Shown here: in pieces, positions 53,329-64,000 of the stretch | How positions within the stretch are numbered: position 1 is the first letter of the stretch | How the letters are laid out: every line of letters begins with the position of its first letter | Assembly: GCA_029531795.1 (NCBI GenBank) | Contig: JAPEIS010000016.1 | Span: 930,001 to 994,000 of the forward strand | Direction of reading: 5' to 3' | Length of the DNA: 64,000 nt | Source: Sclerotinia nivalis | Taxonomy: Eukaryota; Ascomycota; Leotiomycetes; Helotiales; Sclerotiniaceae | Program-made: the position numbers and the translations under genes | The notes under the pieces: generated by a model | Databases searched by the model: none | Seen by the model: only the letters and a program-made list of their open reading frames with translations | Told to the model about the DNA's origin: nothing

Positions 53329-56165
53329 CTAGACCAACCGTCGAGGACGTTTTCGTGAAGACAAATCTATTGAGTCCACCCTCTTCCTTTTAGCATGGTC
53401 CATAGTACCGAAAGGGCATTCCAGGTGCTGCGCAGTGACCAGTGAATCGATTGAAAACGGCGACCCGCTGATACTACATGGCTGTGATGATCCCTCCTTG
53501 AGCTGGATGGCAAATGTGGTGCGCTTGTCAAAAACCTCGAAAGAAACAGCCTTGCTGAAGTTCCCATCTTTATCTTCATTCAAACCGTCCCCCAAAGAAC
53601 CCTTCAAATGATTTCCTTGAATCAGAAATACTGCCGAGGATCTGTGTAACTGTTCTAGGAGAACTTGCAAGGCAGTATTATGTACGCGAAGGCGACAGAT
53701 GATACGTCCTTGGCAAACGTATCTCCCACGCTCCTTCTTAGGTACACTATCTAATTCGAAAAGAAAAAGCTCCGCAACTACACATCTAGCTAAGTGGTCG
53801 AGTTCCTTTGATTCACATATCGCGGATCGAGCTCGTTCCTTCACTTCTTGCATCCTAGTTGTATCATCCAACTCAGGTTCAGGGTGATCAAATTCAATAT
53901 CGAATCGAAAGTACTGCTCCCGAGAACCTTGCCTGCGAAGGCTTCGATGTTTGTGAGCAATGGCGCTCCCAAAAGAAAGCTTGAAGGCACGTATAAGACG
54001 TGGAATGAATCCATCTCTGAGGAGCCCACGACTAGGGCCCATCTCTGGTACCTCGTTTACTCGAGCTGCACCAGTGCCCAATGATACAACAAGGCTAGGC
54101 TCTGCAGAATTTGGAAATATAGCCGCTACTTCTTGCAATGCAATATTTCCGGGATCATTCTGCCGAAGTCCACCATCTTGAAAAGTTCCTATACCAGGTA
54201 TGTATTTTGGCTTGAAGTACCTAACATATACATGAGTATTTTAACAAGAAAAATCCGATGAAAAAAATGACTGACCATGGCGCCGCCGACCCACATCTCG
54301 CTCTATCTTTATATTAGTTACAATCAAAAATAAGGACACAGAAATGTACATTTTCCAAAGAGGCACCTGCCCTAAGCCACATTTTGGTTGAAGTGCATGA
54401 TAACCTAAGAATGAATCAATGCTCTCTCTTGCTCGTAATTTAAACCAAATAAAAATAACTTACCACATTTTGAAGGCCTGGTTCCAATTGCATTATAATT
54501 TGTGAATATGCAAATGGAGGTGTCTTGGATTGTGGTCACAGGAATTCCAATGCGGGTGCCTGTTGCTGTTGCATTTGAACAATCTAGAATAGATCTTTCT
54601 TTACCAAATTCTTCTTGTAATATCTCTTCGAGATAATCAGCTGAGTAACATCCATCAGCGAAGTAGGAAATTAAAAAGGATACAAATGCCGAGAACCCAG
54701 GAATCCTTGGGATGAATGCAGGAATATGCGATATGAATCGTGGTTGAAAGGCGAATTTGGCAAAATGCTCGGCTCTCTCGATACACTTTTCAATCGACCA
54801 ACCCATGACACAAAGCTTGAGTGCGACGATTGCACCTAAAATAATAAGCTATATAAATATGCAAGGGGAGGGGCGATTACCAATACTTGTACCATATACC
54901 ATATCAAAATTTTCTTGAACTGGGCAAGGTAAGCCAATTCTTTCCTGCAGAACCTGAAGGTATTGGAGGCTTGCCACACCGCGGATCCCGCCACCATCGA
55001 AGGTCAAGACACGAATTCCAGCTGTTGGGGGGAGAGTTCTAACCACCACCCCAGATGTACTCAGCCCACAGAAGAAGCAGCTATCAACTTCAAAGAGCCA
55101 AGGGTCAAGAGGACTCCGCCTTCCAAATACGCGAACACAATTCTCGCAAATTATATGACCACATGGCAAGCCATACTGAGGCGTTCTCCGTATACAGATA
55201 ACACAGGTATTGTCTAAGTGAATAAAAAGGCAGTTCGAGACTGTTTTGAGCAAGACTTGGCGATGAGAATCTACTGTTATATTTATTGCAGAACTTTGTA
55301 GTTTCACAAAAAAGTTTTGCAACAATTCTTCAATTATCCTTAGAAAACCCGATGGTAATAAGAGATCTGAGAAGTTGCTACTATTCATCTATTCAAGGTA
55401 TGCCTAATAGCATATTTCTTTGTAAAGAACACGGAAAACATCAGAAGGATCGAATACTATACTAAGTTAGCAAATAAAATTGAGCATTATGTAGAACCTA
55501 CAATGCATATCTGAAGGGTAATAATCCAACAGGAGACTAGAGGTGATGAGTGGAACCGCTAGCTTTTGTAATTGCTCGTTATTTTTGATCTGTGATAAGA
55601 AGTTCACTAAATGATCTTTGAGATCAGGAGCTACTTGATTGCCGATCCGCGATTCCTTAATAAAGTCAAAAGGAGTTCTAGAGCCTGCCCCAAAATGTGA
55701 GCTGGCCTGGCTCAAAAAAGCTAAAAAATGTTGTCCTGAAAACAACATATTAGATTTAATTCTTGCTAAACGAACTTGATCCGAGATATTCATTAAATAT
55801 TCTTTAAGTCGCTTGTATTGAGCTTCTGACGAGACAGAGCTTTGGGGTAGTAAGGTGACAATTCGAACATTGCCAAAATGAGTAAACAGGTCCTTTTCAG
55901 TTTCGTTGTGTAATAGCTGAAAAAATTCTTCCAGTATACGGAATTCAAGGGCTGAAGACTCAACTACAATAACAATATGGGCATGAGTGGCTGGAGGCAA
56001 TGTTGAAGGCTGGTCGTTCTCCAATCAGGATGCCAAACGCCGAGCAATCGGCTGCAAGCCTCCCAAATCAGCAGCAAAGAAACAGAATACATCAGCGAAT
56101 GGTGATAGAAGTTTGAGATGAAGATTATCCGCAGCCTTTACTATAGCAGAGGCTCCACCAACACC
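53329..56165 (-). pseudogene. RING-finger/patatin-like phospholipase, RIP-type stops
   Basis: Minus-strand order: GVGGASAIVKAADNLHLKLL (56.1 kb), a TGA at about 56025, HIVIVVESS and ADVFCFF blocks; IVFDPSDVFRVLYKEICY, TAG, AYLE, TAG (55.40 kb); a RING CVICIRRTPQYGLPCGHIIC (55.2 kb); patatin VLTFDGGGIRGVASL (oxyanion loop) and YGTSIGG (G-x-S-x-G nucleophile, across an intron at about 54881); CGSAAPW; TFQDGGLRQND with the catalytic Asp (54.2 kb); C-terminal exon 53329-54220. Catalytic Ser and Asp are intact, but at least three stops each explained by C to T or G to A kill it. Patatins hydrolyse lipids; fungal versions are common NLR effector domains. Confidence 0.75.
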
Positions 56166-57683
56166 ACTTCTCGGGCCGAACTTTATTCAAGCACAGCCCC
56201 TTTATAGAAAAGTACATTTTAATTAACAAGGTTACATCTTTTTCAAAATTCCGTACCCCACATGATTCTGCCTTTTCAGTACTTCATCATCGCCCTCTCA
56301 ATTCTTTTCAAATGCAAAAAATATTTTCACTCACCTCTCAAAATTAATAATGGAGCATTTCTGCTATGTCTGTCATCGACTGCGATCCTGGAGATATCAT
56401 CTACAATATCCAATTACATTTGGGACATCATCTATTCCCAGCATTTGTACTAGATGTATGAAAAAGCAATCACGAGAGGCACCTTTTCATAAATTGAAAA
56501 CAAGCATTGAATCACCCCCTTTACGTCCTTCATCTCGTTCACCACAATCATCACTACCATCCTCACCAGTAATCTACGAGGTACATCATTATCATCACTG
56601 CTGTCAATGTAAAAAGAAAGTTGCGAATAAAGATTCGGTACTATATGCCGAGTTGCATTCCGAAAGCTCTTCTTGATCATATCAACAACAGATTGAGCTG
56701 CTGCTACTAAAAGTATTCTTCAACAGAAAACCAACTATATTGTCTTGTCATTGATGAGAATTTCAATGGTTCTCAGGATTTATTTTTAAAAACTATTAAT
56801 AGCTAGAATCAATTGAATTTGATGTTTTCAGTTTCATAGAACTCAATATATATTACTTTCACTCATAATATTGTTATAACAATAATGAATAATGCTCAAA
56901 ATATGCTTTTGTTATAAGATGATCCTGTTCATATGCCTTTTACTATTTTTCCTTCCAATTCTCTATCTCATTGTAAAGTCAAGTCATTCTTTCGTCCAAA
57001 TTTAATATCTTATAGGATTGGAACCAACCTAGTTACCCCAGATTTGATGTTGTGACTAGTGGGTGTTCGGGTTATTTCCGGGGTGTATGGCTGGCCCTCA
57101 CGATATGCCTAGTGCTGATATCAACACCATGAAATTTATATCTTCAGATTCAATTAATTCAACAAAGATTTACACATGTGTACAGTCGCTAACGAAATCG
57201 GCTTCCCCTCAAACTCACTTTGAGAGTTTCAGCTCCGCTCGCTAGACAGGGATACGGATGAGCGCTCTACCAAAAAGAGCCTAGACTTTGTATAAACATC
57301 ATTAACAGCTTCCACAATATCCCTTCTTGAGCTCCTCTGTATATTACACGCTCTTATCTTACAGTATACTAATATAAGTATAATCGTTGCTTAATAGCAT
57401 ATTATCACTATCATATAGTTAGAAAGAGTAAAAGTGAGACTTCTAAAATATTAAAAGTCAATTTATCCAATATATTGGAATTCTCTCAACTAATAAATAA
57501 AGTTCACTTTCCTTAAGCTTTTCTTTATCAAAGTTATTAAAATAGTACGAAGTCTATAAAAGCTTTCTGCTAAAGGGAATGAAAATGTTCTGTTCTAGTT
57601 GCCTTATATATCGATCGGCTCTTACCCTAATTATATATAGAGAGAAATCTATTTTGCAAGCAATTATAAGTATGATTTTGGGA
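56166..57683. other. Intergenic region with one possible small gene
   Basis: A plus-strand frame 56350-56676 (108 residues, MEHFCYVCHRLRSWRY..CTRCMKK..HHYHHCCQCKKK) is Cys/His-paired and may be a small zinc-binding protein; no other support. The rest is AT-rich and empty as far as I can see. Confidence 0.35.
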
Positions 57684-57699
57684 TTAGGTTTGCTCTGAA

Positions 57700-58700
57700 A
57701 GGTAAGAAAGCCAGTCCTCTGATACTACACGGCTAGGATGCCCCTTCTGAAACTTGAATCGCTTAATTTTGACCACCTGTTCGAGCAACGCGACTGCTTC
57801 CTTAACCTGACCATTTGCTTCGTACGCATTAGCAAGTGCGTGTTGCGATACGAGCCGATCCGGGTGATCCTCAGTTAATGTGGTCTCTCGGATCTTGATC
57901 ACTTGTTCGAGCAATGCAATTGCCTCTTTAATCTGACCATTTGCCTTATACACATAGTCAAGTGCGTGTTGCGATGCGAGCCGATTTGGATGATCCTCAG
58001 CCAGCGTAGTCTCTTCGATCTTAACCACTTGTTCGAGCAGTGTAACTGCTTTCTTAACCTGACCATTTGCTTTGTATGTATTGGCAAGTGCTTGTTGCGA
58101 TGTGAGCCGATCCGGGTGATCCTTAGCCAATGTGGTCTCTCGGATCTTGACCACTTGCTCGAGCAATGTAACTGCCTCTTTAACGTGACCATTTGCTTCG
58201 TATACACAGGCAAGTACGTGTTGCGATAGGAGCCGATCTGGGTGATCCTCAGTTAGTGTAGTCTCTTTAATCTTAATTATCTGTTTGAGCAACGCAATTG
58301 CCTTCTTGATCTGATCATTTGCTTTGTATATATAGGCAAGTACATGTTGCGATGCGAGTTAACTTGGGTGATCCTCAATCAGTGTAGTCTCTTCGATCTT
58401 AACCACTTACTCGAGTAGTGTAACTGCCTTTTTAACCTGACCATTTGCTTCGTATACATTAGCAAATGTATATTGCGATGCGAGCCGATCCGGGTGATCC
58501 TCAGCCAACGTAATCTCTTGGATCTTGATCACTTGTTCGAGCAGCGAAACTGCCTTTTTAACCTGACCATTTCCTTTGTACGCATCGGCAAGTACATGTT
58601 GCGATGCGAGCCGACTCGGATGATCCTCAGCCAGCGTGGTCTCTTTGATTTTGACCACCTGCTCGAGCAGCGCAACTGCTATCTTGCTCTTTCCTATATT
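57700..58700 (-). repeat. TPR tandem repeats, about 126-bp units
   Basis: About eight units encode 42-residue TPRs with ANGQVKEAVTLLEQVVKI and EDHPDRLxSQ. The units are less alike than the WD40 ones, and contain a TAA and a TAA (LLE*VVKI, HPS*LASQ). Confidence 0.8.
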
Positions 58701-60957
58701 TAGCAAACTTCTGGCTTGGAGATCATATAGCGAGAGAGACTCTTTAAACGGTTTTTCAAAATGCTTGCTAAGTTCAGTAAATATATCTTTTAGAAGATAG
58801 CTAAGTCTTGTATCCTATCGCATAACTAACAATATCTAGCCACATCGAAGAGGAATTGGGATAACAATAGATTCGTATCCAAATAAGAATACTCTTTTTA
58901 TCTTGATATCCAGATAAGATAGTATATGCGGTACAATATCTCTCTTTTGAGTTTGCCATATTATAGAGTTCTGTTAAGAAAGTGTAAGAACACACCCAGC
59001 AACTATCCAAGCTACATCTTGTTGTTCCGAGTTTTGTTAGTCTTTAGCTCAGGCATATGCTAATGGGTGCATAGATAATCCCATTAAACCATCTAAATTG
59101 TGCTCTATGATCAAGGAAAATGATACTAATTGAGAGATCGCCTCAATAAAACGAAATGGATCCTATTCGTTGCTCTCTGTTACTAGAAAGCTAGGTAATC
59201 GCAATACGTGATTTTGAGATAAACTATCAATCTTACTTAGCTCTTCAGAGCTAATGCTTATAAAGCCTCTGCTATTATTCCATACTTCCTCAAAGATCTG
59301 AAGAGGAAGAACAGCGGAATCTAACATTGATAAGATTGTAAGCAAATCAAGAGCATCTTTTGCAGCTTCACTTTCAGATTGCTTTAACACCTCTGCCGAT
59401 GCTTCAAAAGTTGTATAAACATCGTGATATCTCGATTGAACTTGCTTAGGCCAGAACTGCATAAGTCGCTTCCGCTGCCGTTGATAGACCCCGGGATATT
59501 GATGCAATTGACAGTAGCCTTTGGCAGTATATGCACCTGCTTGAATCAATGCTAGTGTATGCGATCCTAGAAGTTGGATAACTGTCTCGGCCTGATCATC
59601 GTAAGATAGCTACGATTCTTTGGGGATATATGCTACCTTCAAGAGAAGCTCCTTTGCATCCTTATTTCCAAGACCTTCTAATGTTTCGAATTGCTCTAGG
59701 CTATATTCCTTGCATTCAGGAACACGAGATGTCATGAGAACTGTGCCTTAAGTGCCGGATGGAAAGTAATCCTGATAATCGAAATTCGGATCATCGGTAT
59801 TATCGAGAATAAGGAGCCAGCTTTGCTTAATAGTTGTGAGAACGTGAAAAGCATCGGGAACGCTCTCGGCGGATTGTCCAAGTAGCTTTGCGATAACGAT
59901 AAAGTTGCTCTCGGCTGTAGAGTCCTGACCGATGTCGACCCAGAATACTCCCCAAAATCTATTCGATCAGCCAGGATAACACAAAAAACATCGAAGGCAT
60001 AGATAAAAGATAAAACATACTCTTCTCGCATTCGATTTGCAATTTGTAAATATATCTCGCTCTTTCTTTATCTGCCTAGCCCAATGATAACAAACCTCTT
60101 TTGTTTATCAGGAAAGGAAGTAGAATCATAATGTATAACTTTTTGTATTCAATATAAGAGCTTATCATATCCAGTGAACAAAGGATTAATAGTACGGAGC
60201 ATCATCCAGTGTATATTTCCATAGCTCGTAGCATCAGTATCTAGATAAAGTATATTAGTATTTTATTATTATAGAAATAGATTTAGTTATACCTCTTGTA
60301 CGATAACGATCAATTACAATCGACGGTCCATCTCTAATCATTCTTTGAATTTCAGACAACAAGAGTCCAAAGTTCTCATCATCCTCTTCGCTGAATTTAT
60401 TAAACCCAGAGTGATTCGCGTTAAGGAATATCATCCGCTTTCCCAAAAGAGTAGCTGATTGTGAGTTCACGATCTAAACAATTCGTTAATTAAAAAAGAT
60501 CTACAGAAAAAAGTATAAATAAGCCTATATCTTTATTAGCCCAAACACAGCATCGATTATTTCGTATAAGCAAACAAGATCCCAATCGCTATGATTGCCC
60601 TAAAAGTCCTGCGAGAGTGTATATAGATTGGGACTATCCTTCTCTAATAATTTCAATATTGTCGAATCAAGACCTGAGAGCTGAGCTAGCTGTATGCCGA
60701 TACTCGCTACATCGCTTCCTTGGAAAGGGGCGCCGAGAAAGATGATCTCTGCTACGGAGAGATGTAGATTAGTGAATTCTCGTTGATGAATTGCAATCAC
60801 AAACATTTATATTAGTAAGTAATACATCTTAATATATACGCAGAACTTGATAGAAATGTATCTACTGAATAACAAGGCATCCAAGATTATATTCTATAAG
60901 TACGAGTGGTCTTTTCTGTTCCTATAATTACTTTTTAGCATTTAAATCGATCAAGTA

Positions 60958-61394
60958 ACGTGGTTTATCATTATGAGGGCCATATCATCATGTGGGCCAC
61001 TTCAAAACACACCAAAATTAATGCTTTTTTGATATTCGAATTTTAATAATTAATCATTATTTTTTTTTAAAAAAAGAATTTTTAATAATAATAAAAATTT
61101 AAATATTCAAAAATCTAATTTTTATATAAATATTTTTATTATATTCTAAAAAAAGTCAAAATTGTCACGATTTTCGTTACAAAAAAAATCTTTTTATAAT
61201 AACTACTATAATCATTCGAATTTTCAATTTATTATTAGAAATTCATAATATTTATATATTTAAATATTATATATTCAATTTTCAGAAAATTCTATTCATA
61301 AATAAAGAAAGTGCACGGTTACGCACAGACGGATTTTGTATGTAAAAAGGGGTGGCCCACATGATGATATGGCCCTCATGATGATAAACCACGT
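60958..61394. mobile_element. 437-bp MITE with 43-bp inverted ends and TA duplication
   Basis: Left end 60958-61000 and right end 61352-61394 are inverted repeats of 43 bp with one mismatch (ACGTGGTTTATCAT.. ends). TA flanks both sides (60956-60957, 61395-61396). The interior is AT-rich, non-coding. TA duplication points to Tc1/mariner/pogo mobilisation. It interrupts the hydrolase part of the NLR relic. Confidence 0.88.
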
Positions 61395-61962
61395 TAATAT
61401 ATATTGATACTATAGCTTACATCTGATTGCTGTCTGTGTTGAGACAAAATGTTCAGGAACTGCTCCGTGCATTGATGTAGACTGGTTTTGACTGTGCGAT
61501 CCCTTCAATCTGATTTGTAGTTATAGATAGCGATCTGTGCATCTTTGAACATAGGCACAAGCAAGTCCCGGATCCATATAACCTCTTTTATATCATCTTT
61601 CCCATCTTTGTCTTGTAGCTTTTTGCTCTTCCAAAACTGTATTTTATTTTTGAACCTTTTAGATTTTTCGGTATTCTGCGATGATACTTTTTTTACCCAT
61701 ATATAAAATGGATGCGCACCTAGACCTTGGACCGCGATAATGTTAAGTGGGGTTAACGGAGTGTGATTTGATTTCTAAAGTAGTTTAACTTACTCGATTA
61801 TAAATGCAGGTCTATCCACAGCCTCGCTGAACCAGATATTCAGGCCGCTGGATTTGACTGTCTCTTTGATGCATATCATTGCTATATCGTAACCGATATC
61901 CCTATATCGTGCACGACCCCACATCTTGCACGCACTTTTAATTTTATAAAATATCAACCACT

Positions 61963-63912
61963 ATGGACGGATACAGCGACGATATGCCTCCAGAGGCCCG
62001 TATGGAGCTCGCATTAGCTCAAATTAAAGGTGTAGAGCATCCTAAATATACTCAAATAGCTAATTTCTTCAAAATCAATCGTTCGACGCTCTCTCGGCGC
62101 CATAGAGGCAAAACCACCTCCCGCAGTACCGCATATGCTGAAACTCACCAATCTCTTTCAAAAGAGCAAGAAGAGGCTTTAATTGATCAGATCAATAAGT
62201 TGACACAAAGATCTATGCTTCCTATAAGCTGTATAGTCAAAAACCTTGCAGAAGAGATCATAGGCCGCTCTCTAGGGAAGAATTGGACGGCAAATTTTGT
62301 GAAAAGGCATAAAACACGTCTTCAAAGTCGGTATCTCCGATGCATTGATAATTTGCGTGTGAAAGCTGATAATGTTGCTATGTTTGAGCATTTTTATGAT
62401 CTGGTTTGAGTTATTTTACGTTGTTGTTGAATTTTATTATTTAAAAGAGTTATGCTAATATCCTTCTTTTTTCCATTTAGTTAACAAAAGTGACCACAAA
62501 ATACGATATATCACCGAAGAATATATACAATTGGGACGAAAAAGGTTTTCTTATTGGTCTGGGGAGAACTATGAAGAGGATAATGAGTGCTAGTGCATAT
62601 GATCGTGGTAGAGCTACGAAAGCTAGGCAGGACGGATCGAGAGAGTTTATCACCCTTTTAGCATGCATATGTGCCGACGGAACGGCTATCCCTCCTACTC
62701 TAATTTATAAAGGGGAATCTGGGGATCTACAGGATACATGGGTTGATGAGATAGGAGTGAAGGATCAGGCTTATTTCGGAGCTTCAAACAATGGGTGGTC
62801 ATCGAATGTATTCGGCCTCACTTGGCTTACCAAGGTCTTTCAACGTCATACTCGTTCAAAAGCAGGGAAAGGATATCGTCTATTGATTGTAGATGGTCAT
62901 TCTAGCCATGTGAATATGGAATTTATATCGAAATGCGATGAATTGAAGATCATTTTGTTGATTCTCCCCCCCCCACTCTACGTATCGGCTACAACCTCTT
63001 GATGTGGGCTACTTCCTCCCCCTTTCGACGAATTATGGTATAGAACTCAACAATCTGATGCACAAAAGTGGGGGTATCGTTGGGATGTCGAAACGTAACT
63101 TTTGGATGATATTTAAGGTAGCTTGGGCTCAATCTGCTACTACTCATAATATCCTGAAATCTTTCGAAAAAGCAGGCATTTATCCTATAAATAAGAACGT
63201 TACCATTCGCAGTATCGAACCTAAAAGAGCCTCTACGCCACCTACGTCGATACAACTTGCAGGGAATAAAATAAAGACACTATATACGACTAAAACTCTT
63301 CGTCACCTCAAATTAGAGTTTCGCCTCAAACAGGATCCCGATATCACTCAGAAGCTTTTTAAGGCTGCATTTACGAATGCAGCTAATGCTAATATCCAAT
63401 TGCATAGAGCAAAGGGTCTAGAAGAAGCTCTGAAGATCGAAAGGAAGAAAAGGACCCGTTCCAAACGTTTAAACCTTGTAGGGGAGGAGGGCGGGGGTGC
63501 TTTTTTATATTCCCCTTCGCAAATTGAGAGAGCTAGAGCCTACCAATCGACTAAAGCACTAGCTGCTGAGCAGGAGAAGGAAGCTAAGAAGCAAGAGAAA
63601 GCTGAAAAGAAAGTTGAAAGGGAACAGAGGGATAGGGCGACTAAAGAGAGGGTAGCGCAAAGGGAGGTTGATCGTCAAATTGGACGTGATACCAAGGAGG
63701 GGGTGAAAAGAGCTCGGAAATCATTAATACCTTCTGTTAAAAGAGTTCAAATGACTCCAAAACGTTTTCATACTATAGGCCTAGTATCTAAGGAAGCTAC
63801 AAAAGATCACGATGTCGTAGAGGTTGATAAATCAGTGGTGGAAGGAGAGGAGGGGGTATTGCGTTCAAGGGCCGGGCGATACATCAAGATTTCGTCGAAA
63901 TTGATAAAGTAA
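61963..63912 (+). pseudogene. Fot1/pogo-type DDE transposase with intron and C-run frameshift
   Basis: Exon 1 61963-62403: HTH and CENP-B-like DNA-binding region (NRSTLSRRHRG, then LTQRSMLPISCIVKNLAEEI, WTANFVKRHKTRLQSRY). Intron 62404-62481 (GTTTGA..TTTAG), then YNWDEKGF (first catalytic Asp, 62.54 kb), LLIVDGHSSHVNMEF (second, 62.89 kb). A run of nine C at 62966-62974 is one base too long: the first frame stops at 63002, while the other frame continues LQPLDVGYFLPLSTNYGIEL with the third Asp and goes on to 63912 with a Lys/Glu-rich coiled tail. With eight C the protein would be about 620 residues, normal for the group. Terminal repeats were not found; the right end lies beyond the window. 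Confidence 0.85.
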
Positions 63913-64000
63913 AGATTTTTTGATTCTATTGGATAATACTATATCTTTTCATATATCAAAAGAAATCGTAGTTTTATATCTTATAAATTATAATTAATAT
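63913..64000. other. AT-rich end of window
   Basis: Untranslated sequence after the transposase; the right terminal repeat is not seen. Confidence 0.4.

Larger units (their letters stand above)
57684..61879 (-). pseudogene. NLR relic: alpha/beta-hydrolase, NB-ARC, TPR; broken by MITE and stops
   Basis: Minus strand: NIWFSEAVDRPAFIIE (61.8 kb), intron, IIAVQGLGAHPFYIW, EVIWIRDLLVPMFKD (61.6 kb), then a MITE (60958-61394). Next RPLVLIEYNLGCLVIQ, where the nucleophile elbow GHSLGG has become EYNLGC; EIIFLGAPFQGSD (60.75 kb); NB-ARC with P-loop remnant GLGR*RKS (60.09 kb; family GLGGxGKS), QIANRMREEY, and GAYTAKGYCQLHQYPGVYQR, LDLLTILSMLD (59.4 kb); then eight or so 42-residue TPRs (EQVVKIxETTLxEDHPxRLxSQ) from 58706 to 57684 with two internal stops. 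It is a recognisable hydrolase/NB-ARC/TPR NLR that cannot be functional. Confidence 0.8.

Noticed and set aside
57180..57290. Possible tRNA or short conserved gene end on either strand
   Set aside because: No cloverleaf; a plus-strand frame looks protein-like but is too short and unsupported.
61400..61960. Terminal inverted repeat shared by the MITE and the pogo element
   Set aside because: I found no match to the MITE ends near the transposase; most of this stretch is instead the N-terminal part of the NLR relic.

Overview
The window looks like an accessory, transposon-rich segment of a filamentous ascomycete genome (Pezizomycotina; possibly Leotiomycetes, but the genus cannot be fixed from sequence alone). 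The reasons are short spliceosomal introns of about 50-65 bp with GT..CTAAC/CTAAT..AG signals, Tad1-type LINEs, Copia and solo LTRs, a Fot1/pogo transposase, a Helitron relic, and fungal NLR-type (STAND) genes. Many elements and several genes carry stop codons best explained by C:G to T:A transitions (CAG to TAG, TGG to TAG or TGA, GGN to AGN/GAN), consistent with repeat-induced point mutation (RIP).

Layout. 1-1054: 3' part of an ATP-grasp-like gene. 1560-6733: decayed LINE A. 6761-7292: solo LTR with target duplication. 8005-8277: DUF6594-like C-terminal fragment. 8901-12997: intact-looking NACHT/ankyrin NLR. 15572-16507: DUF6601-like pseudogene. 16944-18155: SesB-like alpha/beta-hydrolase ending in a Gly/Asn/Phe-rich amyloid-type motif. 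18196-18552: Helitron N-terminal relic. 18847-23294: NLR with an alpha/beta-hydrolase, the same kind of motif, NACHT and eight near-identical WD40 repeats. 25334-26409: three-exon gene with one in-frame stop. 26826-27800: LINE D 3' end. 29541-31001: three-exon Cys/His gene of unknown function. 31130-37455: Copia on the minus strand, split by a solo LTR. 38445-46876: three LINE insertions stacked at the same target site. 48056-48424: coiled-coil gene. 48821-50915: EST1-like gene broken by a LINE. 51026-51391: third related LTR. 52205-53243: membrane protein gene. 53329-56165: RING/patatin pseudogene. 57684-61879: alpha/beta-hydrolase/NB-ARC/TPR pseudogene hit by a MITE. 61963-63912: pogo/Fot1 transposase.

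The most biologically interesting part is 8.9-23.3 kb. A stand-alone hydrolase effector carries at its C-terminus a motif resembling the one between the hydrolase and NACHT domains of the neighbouring NLR. A related motif opens the ankyrin NLR. This matches the architecture of fungal amyloid-signalling cell-death/incompatibility pairs (SesB/NWD type). Two further NLR-like genes at 53-62 kb are pseudogenes, so the window holds an NLR-rich locus with both live and RIP-decayed members. Exon structures were inferred by eye from reading frames and splice signals.
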